A stretch of DNA of 25,118 nt from DATLYH01 sp035575035 (GTDB taxonomy: Bacteria; Planctomycetota; Planctomycetia; Gemmatales; Gemmataceae), in the NCBI GenBank assembly GCA_035575035.1, contig DATLYH010000366.1, positions 1-25,118 of the forward strand, given 5' to 3'. The translations under genes were made by a program, and so were the position numbers. The stretch's first letter is position 1. The number at the start of each line of letters is the position of its first letter. A model generated the notes under the pieces. It was not told the origin of the DNA. It made no database searches and saw only the letters and a list, made by a program, of their open reading frames with translations. This document shows positions 6,767 to 14,218 of the stretch, piece by piece.

Positions 6767-7673
6767 CCGGCTGCGGCAGGCGCTGGAGCCCCTGGGGCGG
6801 ACCTACGAGGTGATCTTCGTGGATGACGGCAGCACCGACGGCTCGTATGCCGTGCTGGAGGAGCTGGCGGCGGCTGACCCGCGCGTCAAGGTGGTCCGGT
6901 TGCGGCGCAACTTCGGCCAGACCGCCGCTCTGCAAGCCGGCATCGACTGGTCCAGCGGTGAGGTTCTGGTGACGATGGACGGCGACCTGCAAAACGACCC
7001 GGCCGACATTCCGCGGCTGCTGGCCAAGCTGGAAGAGGGGTACGATGCGGTCCTGGGTCTGCGGGCCAATCGGCAGGACCATCTGCTGCGGCGGAAGCTG
7101 CCGAGCCTGGCGGCCAACTGGCTGATCCGGCGGGTGACCGGGGTGGCAGTCCGCGACATGGGCTGCACCTTGCGGGCGATGCGCCGCGACCTGGCCGAGG
7201 CGCTGCCGTTGTACGGCGAGATGCACCGCTTCGTGCCGGTGCTGGCGCAACAGTATGGCGCCCGCCTGGCACAGGTGCCGGTCCGCCATCACCCGCGCGT
7301 CGCCGGTCGGACCAAGTACAACCTGTCGCGCACGGTCCGCGTCCTGCTCGACCTGATCACCGTCAAGTTTCTGTACAGCTACCTGACCCGGCCGATGCAT
7401 GTGCTGGGTCTGGCCGGCCTGCTGGCGATGGGCCTGGGGATGGTCAGCCTGCTGGCGACGATTGGGATGAAGCTTGGGTCAGGAGTGGACATGACGGGCA
7501 ACCCGCTGCTGCTGCTCAGTGCCCTGCTGGGCCTGGTGGGCGTGCAGTTTATCCTGATGGGATTGCTGGGCGAGTTGCTGGCTCGGACCTACTTTGAGAG
7601 CCAGGGCAAAACCGCCTATGCGGTGCGGGACACGCTCAACCTGGGTCCGATGCCGCGGAAGCGGGCGGCGTGA
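6702..7673 (+). CDS. GT2 polyprenyl-phosphate glycosyltransferase (ArnC/GtrB/DPM1-like)
   Basis: A 323-residue protein. Residues 1-220 are a GT-A domain: LSVIVPIKDERDN, DDGSTDGS (41-48), NFGQTAALQAGI and the metal-binding D-G-D at 93-95 in MDGDLQNDP. TKYNLSRTVRVLLDLIT leads into two hydrophobic spans at about 230-255 and 265-292, typical of the ArnC/GtrB group that links a sugar to undecaprenyl phosphate at the inner membrane. It is the third gene of the operon. The ArnT-type gene opposite (stop codons 9 bp apart) could use the lipid-linked sugar made here. The exact sugar cannot be read from sequence. Confidence 0.92.
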   Translation: MTNLSVIVPIKDERDNLGPLHDRLRQALEPLGRTYEVIFVDDGSTDGSYAVLEELAAADPRVKVVRLRRNFGQTAALQAGIDWSSGEVLVTMDGDLQNDPADIPRLLAKLEEGYDAVLGLRANRQDHLLRRKLPSLAANWLIRRVTGVAVRDMGCTLRAMRRDLAEALPLYGEMHRFVPVLAQQYGARLAQVPVRHHPRVAGRTKYNLSRTVRVLLDLITVKFLYSYLTRPMHVLGLAGLLAMGLGMVSLLATIGMKLGSGVDMTGNPLLLLSALLGLVGVQFILMGLLGELLARTYFESQGKTAYAVRDTLNLGPMPRKRAA

Positions 7674-7682
7674 CGGCCACGC

Positions 7683-9332
7683 TCATCGATTCGTCACCAC
7701 CACCACGTCGCAATTGCGATAGAAATCGCGGCGTCGGGCCAGCAAGCGGCCGGCGTCGCCTGCCCGCTGCGCCAGCCGATCCCACGTCGCCGCCGGCAGC
7801 ACCAGGTAAGCCGGCAGCGGACTACGCAGGAAATCGAGCGCCTCGCGGTCGTTCTCCAGGCGCTTCACCTCGCGCTGACAGTAAAAGACCAAACTGGGCT
7901 GAAAATACTGGAAGACGGCGATTCGCACCTCGGGCTCGGGCTGATGGTCAAGGATGACCTGGGCCAGGGGCTTCGGCGCTTTGTGGGCATCCAGCGTGAT
8001 GCCGCCGTGGATCCCCGCGGCGCCGACGAACAGCACCGCCGCGGCGGCGCAGCTTGCCACGACCGCCGCGCGATGGCCGCGGCGCAGGAGCCACCCGGCT
8101 GCCGCTGCCCCCAGCATCGGCACCACGCCGACGGCCGCCCACGCCTCCAGCCCCGGCAGCCGCCGGCCACGCAGGAATGGCACCGCAAAGGCGCCGCCGG
8201 CCAGCAGCAGCCCCACCGCGACCCCAACACCGATCAATCCCAGACCAACCAGGGATAATTTCATCACCCAGGCCGGAGGGTTGATCGCGCCCTGACGCCA
8301 GCGGTCCAGCGCGCGGGCAATCAGAATGGCCGCCGGTGCAAAGACGGGGAGGATGTAGCCCGGCAGTTTGGTCCGCGACAGCGAGAAGAAGACCAGGTAG
8401 GCGGCGATCCAGCAGCCCAGGAAGCGGACCGCAGACCGCGCATCGGCCGAGGATGTTTCCTGGCCCCGCAGTGTCTTGAAGATGTCCCCACCGGCCAGCG
8501 GCAGGAAAACCGACCAGGGCGCCAGGCCCACCATCAAGACCACCAGGTAGTAAAACACCGGCCCGCGATGGTTCTGCATGGGGCTGAGGTAGCGGCCGAT
8601 GTTGTGCGTCAGGATGAACTCTTCAAGGAATTCCGCCTTGGTTTCGGCGCCGACGCAGGCGTACCAGGGTGCGGCCACCAGGAAGAAGGCAAGGACGCCG
8701 AGCACAAGACGGCGATCCGCCAGCAGACCAAGCCGGCGCGACCAGAGCAGGAAGAGCACAACCACGGCGAAGGGGAGCAGCAAGCCGGCCGGCCCCTTGG
8801 CCAGCACCGCCAGCCCCGAAGCCGCCCCGGCCCCCACGAACCAGCCGCGCCAGCCCAAGGCGAACCCGATCCAGAAGACCAGCAGCGCCAGCACGGTGAA
8901 GGCATTGAACAGCGGGTCGGGATTGGCGAAGTGGGCGGCGGCGCAGAACTGCACGGCACTGGCCAGCACGACTCCGGCGAGCAATCCGGTGGATCGGCCG
9001 AACATCAGCCGGCCCAGCTCATACGTCAGCAGCACCGTCACCAGGGCGGCCAGGGCCGACGGCAGCCGGGCGGAGAACTCATTGACGCCGAACCACTGGT
9101 AGGCCGCGATTTGCAGCCAGTAGAGCAGGGCCGGCTTGTCCACGCGGAGCTGGTAGTTGAAGGTGGGGACGACCCAGTTGTCCCGCTCCAGCATCTCACG
9201 GGCGGCCTCGGCGTTGTTACCCTCGTCAATGTCCCAGAGGCTGGGCCCGCCCAGGTTAACCAGGAACATCGGCCCGGCCAGGAGCAGCAGCAAGGCATAA
9301 GGGCCGGCGCGATGGTTAAGCCGCTGGAACAT
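7683..9332 (-). CDS. ArnT/PMT-type glycosyltransferase (GT39/GT83 family)
   Basis: The protein is 549 residues from ATG at 9332, with GAGGG eight bases upstream. Homology-like sequence begins at that Met; the longer frame from 9566 crosses low-quality intergenic sequence. The N-terminus has the family signature SLWDIDEGNNAEAAREML (acidic residues around 34-37 in the first external loop) followed by LRVDKPALLYWLQ and FGVNEFSARLPS. About a dozen hydrophobic spans follow, then a soluble C-terminal part. Enzymes of this group transfer a sugar from a polyprenyl-phosphate donor to lipid A or protein on the outer face of the inner membrane. Pairing with the facing GT2 gene is functional inference, because the two are on opposite strands. 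Confidence 0.88.
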   Translation of the reverse strand: MFQRLNHRAGPYALLLLLAGPMFLVNLGGPSLWDIDEGNNAEAAREMLERDNWVVPTFNYQLRVDKPALLYWLQIAAYQWFGVNEFSARLPSALAALVTVLLTYELGRLMFGRSTGLLAGVVLASAVQFCAAAHFANPDPLFNAFTVLALLVFWIGFALGWRGWFVGAGAASGLAVLAKGPAGLLLPFAVVVLFLLWSRRLGLLADRRLVLGVLAFFLVAAPWYACVGAETKAEFLEEFILTHNIGRYLSPMQNHRGPVFYYLVVLMVGLAPWSVFLPLAGGDIFKTLRGQETSSADARSAVRFLGCWIAAYLVFFSLSRTKLPGYILPVFAPAAILIARALDRWRQGAINPPAWVMKLSLVGLGLIGVGVAVGLLLAGGAFAVPFLRGRRLPGLEAWAAVGVVPMLGAAAAGWLLRRGHRAAVVASCAAAAVLFVGAAGIHGGITLDAHKAPKPLAQVILDHQPEPEVRIAVFQYFQPSLVFYCQREVKRLENDREALDFLRSPLPAYLVLPAATWDRLAQRAGDAGRLLARRRDFYRNCDVVVVTNR

Positions 9333-9386
9333 TCCATTGTCCCTCGCTTGCCGGACGTGCTCGGGCGCCGTCCTGCGCCGGCGCCG

Positions 9387-9392
9387 ATTATA
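9387..9392 (-). promoter_or_regulatory. Candidate -10 element of the ArnT-type gene
   Basis: A perfect TATAAT on the minus strand lies 55 bases before the chosen start at 9332. No good -35 is seen at 16-19 bases; TTGGCC is 22 bases upstream. It supports the short start because the longer frame would begin upstream of it. Confidence 0.35.
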
Positions 9393-9776
9393 GGAGGCCG
9401 GCCATTTTTCGCGAGGCCAATTCGCCGCCCAGGATGCTCCTTTAGATTTGGGCAGTGTTCCCACCAGCAGCTGCCCGCCTACCCCCCACCCACACGCTCC
9501 GATCCCAGGGAGCCATCCGCCGGCCGGCGCCGGGAACAGGTTGAACGGGGTTATCCCTGGCGGCAACTCCCCGAGCCGCGACCGTAAACCCAGCCACGAC
9601 CGTAAACCGCGCCGCGACCGTAAGGGATCGGACTACATGGAGTTACAACCGCTCCCTTACGGTCGCGGCTCGGACAATGTGCGCTCCCTCACGGTCGCGG
9701 CTCGGACGATGTGCCGAACCGCGACCGTAAACCAATAAACCGAGCCGCGACCGTGAGGGAGCGGACTACATGGACG

Positions 9777-9796
9777 AATGTTCCGCGCGGAACATT
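9777..9796. repeat. Perfect 20-bp palindrome, copy 1
   Basis: AATGTTCCGCGCGGAACATT is fully self-complementary. It sits in a longer duplicated segment that starts GAGCGGACTACATGGACG. The inner 16 bases differ from the general bacterial parS form TGTTTCACGTGAAACA mainly in the centre. A ParB site or another dimeric-regulator site is possible but unproven. Confidence 0.6.
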
Positions 9797-9820
9797 GGCC
9801 CTTCCTGACAGCAGCTCCCC

Positions 9821-9928
9821 GAGCCGCGACCGTAAGGTATTGGCCTGCCTGTGGTTGCAACGTCACTGCTGTCGGAGCCGCGACCGTAAGGTATTGGCCT
9901 GCCTGTGGTTGCAACGTCACTGCTGTCG
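9821..9928. repeat. Two exact 54-bp tandem copies
   Basis: 9821-9874 and 9875-9928 are identical by eye: a family 2 unit followed by TATTGGCCTGCCTGTGGTTG and a short tail. A third family 2 unit begins at 9929. The period of 54 keeps several frames open, producing false repetitive proteins on both strands. Confidence 0.9.
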
Positions 9929-9963
9929 GAGCCGCGACCGTAAGGGAGCGGACCACGTGGACG

Positions 9964-9983
9964 AATGTTCCGCGCGGAACATT
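9964..9983. repeat. Perfect 20-bp palindrome, copy 2
   Basis: The second copy of the palindrome at 9777-9796, 187 bases away in the same orientation. Its flank GAGCGGACCACGTGGACG differs from copy 1 by two bases. It lies 34 bases beyond the 3' end of the cytochrome b gene. Confidence 0.6.
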
Positions 9984-10017
9984 GGACCCCAGCGCCAGGG
10001 GTATCCGGGGGCCGGTC

Positions 10018-12267
10018 CTAGCGCTTTTCCGGCAGGACGATCGGCACGCCGCCGAAGATCGGCTGCGGCTCCTTCAACAACCAGCGGATGATCAGCTCCC
10101 GGTCCAGGTCGCTCAGGTGGATCAATTTGGTGTTTGGACTCTTCTCGGTGAATTCCATCCGGGTCACCTCGCTGCCGGGCCCCATCAGGTTGCGGAAGGC
10201 GGGCATGGCGTTTCGGTCGGGGTAGCGGAGGGCGTTGTCGGGGGCCATGATCATCAGCCGCAGCCAGTCGGCGTCGCCGTAGCCGGTCAGGTCCGGCCCT
10301 TGCGGCGTCCCTTCGCCGTTGTAGGTATGGCATTCAAGGCAGCGCTGCTGGAAGACCTTGAAGCCGCGGGCCAGCTTCCCGGCCAGTTCCGGGTCGTCCG
10401 GCGGCGGATTGGTCGGGCGCGGATGGCTGGCTAGCCAGGTGGCGACCGCGTCCAGGTCCTGCTCCAGCTCCGCCTCCTTGCCTGCCTTCTGCGCCTGGCT
10501 ACGCGTTCGCCGGACCCAGTTGCCCATCTCCTTCAGCTTGGTCCGGCCGAAATAGGCGGGGCTATCCGCGTACCGGAGCAGGCCGAGGATCCACTCCTTG
10601 CTGCCGAAGCCGGCCAGGTCCGAGGCGGTCGGATTGTCCACCTTGAAGTCGTTGCCGTGGGTGTGGCAGCTGGCGCAGTTTTGCTGAAACAGCTCCGGCC
10701 CCCGTGTCTGGGGGTCGCGCTTGAGCAGAGCAAGTGCTCCCTCTGCGGGGATGCCGCCGCCGGCCAGGCTCACCGCCCGACGAGCCAGCTTGCTCGCCTG
10801 CACCTGTTCCTCCTGAAATTTCACCGCCCGCAGGTCCTCTTCCTTCTCTTCCGGCTTCATGTCTTTTTCGACCCACTCGGCCACCGGCTCCGGAATCACG
10901 CTGCCGGTGAAGGGTTCGTTGACGTGGGCGTACTTGTGCTCCAGGAAGCGCTGCTCCGTTGCCATCGCCAGGTATGTACCCATCCCCGCCGATGCCAGCA
11001 GGACCGCCAGCGCCAGCGTGCCCAGTCCGACCACCACCGCGCGGACCGGCCCGCGCCGCAGCAGGGCCAGCAGGCCCAGCCAGAGGAGCAGCACCGCCGC
11101 CGTGATCGGCACCAGGTAAAGAGCGACGCGCACCAAGAGGGCGCGAGCCAGCGGGTTGACGGTGTCCTGGGAGACGGCCAGGAGTGTCAGCGTGCCCGCG
11201 CCGGCGAGCAGGGCCGTCACCACGATCACGCCGAAGGCATGCCCAAACGGGCGCATCCGCCCGTAACCGAGCAGCGGCAGGATGAACAGCAGTAGGCCGA
11301 CCGCGGCCGGGACGACAGCGGTGCCGACAATTTTGTACGGCCCCTCGAAATACTTCAGCATCTGGAAGAGGAAGAGAAAGTACCACTCCGGCCGGGCGGG
11401 ATAGGCATGGGATGGGTCGGCCGGCGCGTCGAGGTTGGCCCCTCGGCCGTCGCGCCCGGCGTGGGCCCAGTAGTCGTAGCTCCACATGCTCGCGGCCGGC
11501 TCGGTTGAGTGGCCGTGGCCCTTCAGCACCAGAACGATCAGGAGGGCGAAGATGGCCATGCTCGCCACCATGTCCCGGAACGCCTGGTCGGGCCAGAACC
11601 AGCCCTCGCCGACGGCATCCTTCGGGACGGTGACACCGCGGCGGCGGAAGAGGGCGACGTGGGCGATCAAGAGCACGATGAGCAAAGGCGGCAAGATGCC
11701 GACGTGAAGGGCGTAGAAGCGGGTCAAGGTGTGGTGGCCGTACTCCGGCCCGCCGACGATGATCTTCTGCACCCAGGGGCCGAGCACCGGCAGGCTCCCG
11801 GCGATGTTGGTCGCCACCTGGGTGGCCCAGAACCCCTTCTGGTCCCACGGCAGCAGGTAGCCGGTCAGGCCCAGGCTGAGCACCACGCCCATCAGGGCCA
11901 GGCCGAGCCACCAGTTGATTTCGCGCGGCGGCAGGTGGGCGCCGGCAATGACCACCTGGAGCATGTGCAGGCCGAGCAGCACCACCATGGCCTGCGACCC
12001 GAAGTGGTGCAGGCCGCGGATGAACCAGCCGAAGTCCATCTGATACTGGATGAAATAGACACTCGGCCAGGCGGTGCTGTCGCCGGGACTGTAGGCGGTC
12101 ATCAGCAACACGCCGGTAATCAGCTGCACGGTGAAGACAAACGACAGGCAGCTGCCCCAGACGTAGCGCCATTTGGCGCCGCCGGGAATGTGCTCCAGCA
12201 GCAGGGCGTCGCGGATCTTGCTCAGGGCGATCCGATCTTCCAGCCAGGCGGCAAGTCGTGCGAACAC
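10018..12267 (-). CDS. Cytochrome b with two C-terminal heme c domains
   Basis: A 749-residue fusion. Residues 1-210 are a four-helix cytochrome b: His87 and His101 (13 residues between) and His188 and His203 (14 between) are the expected heme ligands. The 14-residue spacing in the second pair is the cytochrome b6 type. The second half carries the quinol-site P-E-W-Y motif in RPEWYFLFLFQMLKYF and further membrane spans. After a charged linker two C-x-x-C-H motifs follow: CASCH at 531-535 and CLECH at 643-647. The protein would combine quinol oxidation with electron delivery through covalently bound hemes to an outside acceptor. The Rieske gene is 64 bases upstream on the same strand, so the two probably form one complex. 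No separate cytochrome c1 or f gene is in the window. Confidence 0.95.
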   Translation of the reverse strand: MFARLAAWLEDRIALSKIRDALLLEHIPGGAKWRYVWGSCLSFVFTVQLITGVLLMTAYSPGDSTAWPSVYFIQYQMDFGWFIRGLHHFGSQAMVVLLGLHMLQVVIAGAHLPPREINWWLGLALMGVVLSLGLTGYLLPWDQKGFWATQVATNIAGSLPVLGPWVQKIIVGGPEYGHHTLTRFYALHVGILPPLLIVLLIAHVALFRRRGVTVPKDAVGEGWFWPDQAFRDMVASMAIFALLIVLVLKGHGHSTEPAASMWSYDYWAHAGRDGRGANLDAPADPSHAYPARPEWYFLFLFQMLKYFEGPYKIVGTAVVPAAVGLLLFILPLLGYGRMRPFGHAFGVIVVTALLAGAGTLTLLAVSQDTVNPLARALLVRVALYLVPITAAVLLLWLGLLALLRRGPVRAVVVGLGTLALAVLLASAGMGTYLAMATEQRFLEHKYAHVNEPFTGSVIPEPVAEWVEKDMKPEEKEEDLRAVKFQEEQVQASKLARRAVSLAGGGIPAEGALALLKRDPQTRGPELFQQNCASCHTHGNDFKVDNPTASDLAGFGSKEWILGLLRYADSPAYFGRTKLKEMGNWVRRTRSQAQKAGKEAELEQDLDAVATWLASHPRPTNPPPDDPELAGKLARGFKVFQQRCLECHTYNGEGTPQGPDLTGYGDADWLRLMIMAPDNALRYPDRNAMPAFRNLMGPGSEVTRMEFTEKSPNTKLIHLSDLDRELIIRWLLKEPQPIFGGVPIVLPEKR

Positions 12268-12300
12268 GAGGGAATCCTTGTGATACGTGAATCGATTGAT

Positions 12301-12335
12301 GCCGCTTGCGGCTTAGCGCTTCGAACAGGCGCTAA
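12301..12335. other. Two small inverted repeats between Rieske and cytochrome b genes
   Basis: TTAGCGC (12313-12319) and GCGCTAA (12329-12335) form a 7-bp stem that covers the Rieske stop codon. GCCGC and GCGGC (12301-12312) form a smaller one next to it. They could stabilise or partially terminate the transcript between the genes. Chance occurrence in GC-rich DNA is possible. Confidence 0.3.
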
Positions 12336-12880
12336 CCGGGGGCAAACTTCTCGTACTTCACCTGCACCAGCTTGTCTTGCTGGTTGCTGGGGTCCTCGAC
12401 AAGCCGGACCTCCAGGGCATCCATGCCGCGCGGCGCCGGGTTGGTCATGCCGCGCAGCTCGACCTTCGCGCCGTTCAGGTCGAAAGTGCCGTTGTGGCAG
12501 GGGCAGACGAACAGTTTTTGCTTCTCCTCGAAGTTGATCGAGCAGCCCAGGTGCGGGCAGATCGAGCTGAAGGCCTCGACCCGGCCATCGTCGCGCTTGA
12601 TCAGCCAGACCCGGCCGATCAGCTCGCTGGGGTGCAATGTCCAGGCGTCGCGGCGCTGGTCGGTGATCACCACCTGTTTAGGCTCGTTCGGCTTCAGCTC
12701 GCTCAGCTTGGCGACGGTGCGGAAGTCGCTCTGGGCGGCCGGGCGGTTGCGAGGGTCGATCAGGTAGGCGATGGCGGGAATGCCGAGGATGGCGGCGATC
12801 AGTGCTCCCATGCCGTTGATGGCCCACTTCAGGAACGACCGCCGCTGCAAGGGAGGTTGGCTCGCGGGATGCGGATGCAT
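12332..12880 (-). CDS. Rieske iron-sulfur protein
   Basis: A 182-residue protein. Residues 13-40 hold a Tat-like R-R-S-F-L-K followed by a hydrophobic span, the usual N-terminal anchor of Rieske proteins. The cluster motifs are C-P-H-L-G-C (Cys108, His110, Cys113) and C-P-C-H-N-G (Cys126, Cys128, His129). Cys108, His110, Cys126 and His129 would bind the 2Fe-2S cluster, and Cys113-Cys128 would form the stabilising disulfide. ATG at 12880 has GAGGG about five bases upstream. It lies between a DHH phosphoesterase gene (56 bases upstream) and the cytochrome b-cc gene. It accepts electrons from quinol in the bc complex. Confidence 0.95.
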   Translation of the reverse strand: MHPHPASQPPLQRRSFLKWAINGMGALIAAILGIPAIAYLIDPRNRPAAQSDFRTVAKLSELKPNEPKQVVITDQRRDAWTLHPSELIGRVWLIKRDDGRVEAFSSICPHLGCSINFEEKQKLFVCPCHNGTFDLNGAKVELRGMTNPAPRGMDALEVRLVEDPSNQQDKLVQVKYEKFAPG

Positions 12881-12936
12881 AAGGCCCTCAGGGTAAGCAA
12901 GGCGAGCGGCCGGCGTCAGCCGGCCGGTGTAACAGG

Positions 12937-13923
12937 CTACGGTGCTCCATTCAGTGCTGCGCGGACGGCTTCCAGGACCCGACGGCGGACCTCGGGCAAG
13001 GGGCCCTCGACGATGGCTCCCGCCGCCAGACGGTGGCCGCCGCCGCCGAACTGCTCGGCCAGCCGGGCGACATCGACCCGCGACCGGGAGCGGAAGCTGA
13101 CCTTGATCCCGCCGCGCGGCTGCTCCATGAACAACAACCCGACCTCGACGCCGGCAATGCTGCGGGTGAAATTGACCAGGTCCTCGCTGTCCTGCGGTGT
13201 TGCCCCGGTCGTCTCGTAGTCCTTGCGGCAGATTTCTGTGAAGGAGACCCGGCCGCCGTCGGTCAGTTGTAACCGTTCCAGCACCAGACCCATCAGCTTC
13301 AGCCGGGCCAGACTGTTGCGCTCGAACAGCTCGTCGTAGAGCACCTCGGGCACGGCGCCGGCCTCGATCAGGCGGGATGCCAGGGCGAAGGTGGCCGGCG
13401 TGGCGTTGGCATGGCGGAACCAGCCGGTGTCCATGGCCAGGGCGACAAACAGGGCACTGGCCGCGGTCGGTGAGAGCGGCTCGCCCAGGGCGGTGATCGC
13501 CTCGTACACCAGTCGGCCGGTCGCCTCGGCCGACACATCCACGAATGGTACCGCCTCCAGGTCATCCTGGGTCTGGTGGTGGTCGATGACCACCTTGGCT
13601 GCCCGCAGCGTTTGCAGGAACGGGCCGATGCTGCCGAGCTGGCCCCAGGTGCCGGTGTCCAGCACCATCACGGCTTCGGCGCCGGCCCAGCGCTCGCCGG
13701 GAGGGGCGAAGAGTTCGATCCGTCCTTCGGGGTCGAGAAAGCGGTAGCGGGGTGGGAAGGTGCTGGCGATGACCATCTGGACCTGCTTGCCGCGCCGCGA
13801 GAGGATGTCCGCCAGGGCGAGCATGGAGCCAAGGCCGTCGCCGTCGGGCCGAACATGGGTCGTCAGCAGAAAGCGCTGATGGCGGTTGACGATCGCAACA
13901 AAAGGGGACCAGTCAATCGGCAT
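12937..13923 (-). CDS. DHH/DHHA1 phosphoesterase, NrnA-like
   Basis: The protein has 328 residues from ATG at 13923, which has GAGG six bases upstream. An ATG at 13959 in the same frame overlaps the TATAAT at 13963-13958 and would not be transcribed from it. The motifs are HVRPDGDGLGS (23-33), VLDTGTWGQL (Asp89), I-D-H-H-Q (Asp114-His116), MDTGWFRH (about 164-171) and the DHHA1 nucleotide site G-G-G-G-H (293-297). NrnA-type enzymes degrade short RNA oligonucleotides and 3'-phosphoadenosine phosphate in the cytosol using manganese. Length matches the family. It is followed by the Rieske and cytochrome b genes on the same strand; the link is probably transcriptional rather than functional. Confidence 0.92.
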   Translation of the reverse strand: MPIDWSPFVAIVNRHQRFLLTTHVRPDGDGLGSMLALADILSRRGKQVQMVIASTFPPRYRFLDPEGRIELFAPPGERWAGAEAVMVLDTGTWGQLGSIGPFLQTLRAAKVVIDHHQTQDDLEAVPFVDVSAEATGRLVYEAITALGEPLSPTAASALFVALAMDTGWFRHANATPATFALASRLIEAGAVPEVLYDELFERNSLARLKLMGLVLERLQLTDGGRVSFTEICRKDYETTGATPQDSEDLVNFTRSIAGVEVGLLFMEQPRGGIKVSFRSRSRVDVARLAEQFGGGGHRLAAGAIVEGPLPEVRRRVLEAVRAALNGAP

Positions 13924-13957
13924 GTCGGGCCTCGTTGCAACGACCAAGCACCCTGCC

Positions 13958-13963
13958 ATTATA
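13958..13963 (-). promoter_or_regulatory. Candidate -10 of the DHH-Rieske-cytochrome b operon
   Basis: A perfect TATAAT on the minus strand, 34 bases before the ATG at 13923. No convincing -35 is seen at the right distance. It decides the start of the DHH gene. Confidence 0.45.
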
Positions 13964-14067
13964 GTAGCAACGGGTCCGGTCCCTTCCCAGTCCCGGCCGC
14001 TCGGCGAAGGAATCCGGCCAGGCAGGGCGCCAATCGATCCCGCCCATCCTTGCCGCGAGCTTCTGTT

Positions 14068-14096
14068 TTGCTTTCCTTCCGGCCCCTCGCTAAACT
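14068..14096 (+). promoter_or_regulatory. Candidate promoter of the tricorn-like gene
   Basis: TTGCTT, 17 bases, then TAAACT. The predicted transcript would have a leader of about 115 bases. The same TAAACT -10 is found before secA and before the HEAT/TPR gene. Confidence 0.4.
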
Positions 14097-14127
14097 GGGG
14101 AGTTATGGGTAAATAAAAACCTGGTAG

Positions 14128-14200
14128 AACGTGCGGAGTTTTTTCCCTGACAGCCGCATCGCCACGACGGCGAAGCCGTCACGGCCCCTGAGCGCACGTT
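14128..14200 (+). other. Structured leader of the tricorn-like gene
   Basis: AACGTGCG (14128-14135) is the exact reverse complement of CGCACGTT (14193-14200). An inner stem GACGGC-GAA-GCCGTC occupies 14166-14180. The outer stem closes a 57-nt loop just before the GACGAGG ribosome binding region and the ATG at 14219. The structure could influence translation; it does not match a riboswitch class I know. Confidence 0.35.
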
Positions 14201-14218
14201 GGACGAGGTATCCCGCCA

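Larger units (their letters stand above)
9573..9946. repeat. Family 2 repeats: ten GAGCCGCGACCGTAAGGG-type units
   Basis: Units begin at 9573, 9591 and 9609 (three 18-bp tandem copies), then 9652 and 9684 (inverted), 9716, 9742, 9821, 9875 and 9929. Eight are direct and two inverted. The consensus is GAGCCGCGACCGTAAGGG with AACC or GGT endings. They fill most of the 685-base gap 9333-10017 between two minus-strand genes; apart from the repeats, the palindromes and the candidate -10, I see no gene there. Confidence 0.9.

Noticed and set aside
9333..9566. N-terminal extension of the ArnT-type protein up to 9566
   Set aside because: The added sequence is unlike the family, passes a TATAAT promoter element, and the short start has a good ribosome site.
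9780..9983. The 20-bp palindromes as true parS sites
   Set aside because: The centre differs from the conserved parS form and both copies are tied to a local duplication, so I list them only as parS-like.
9657..10434. Several repetitive frames on both strands across the family 2 array
   Set aside because: The 54-bp and 18-bp periods keep frames open; products are only repeats, and some run into the antisense of the cytochrome b gene.
11509..12537. Plus-strand frame of 342 codons within the cytochrome b and Rieske region
   Set aside because: His/Gln/Ala-rich shadow of the opposite strand; no domains.
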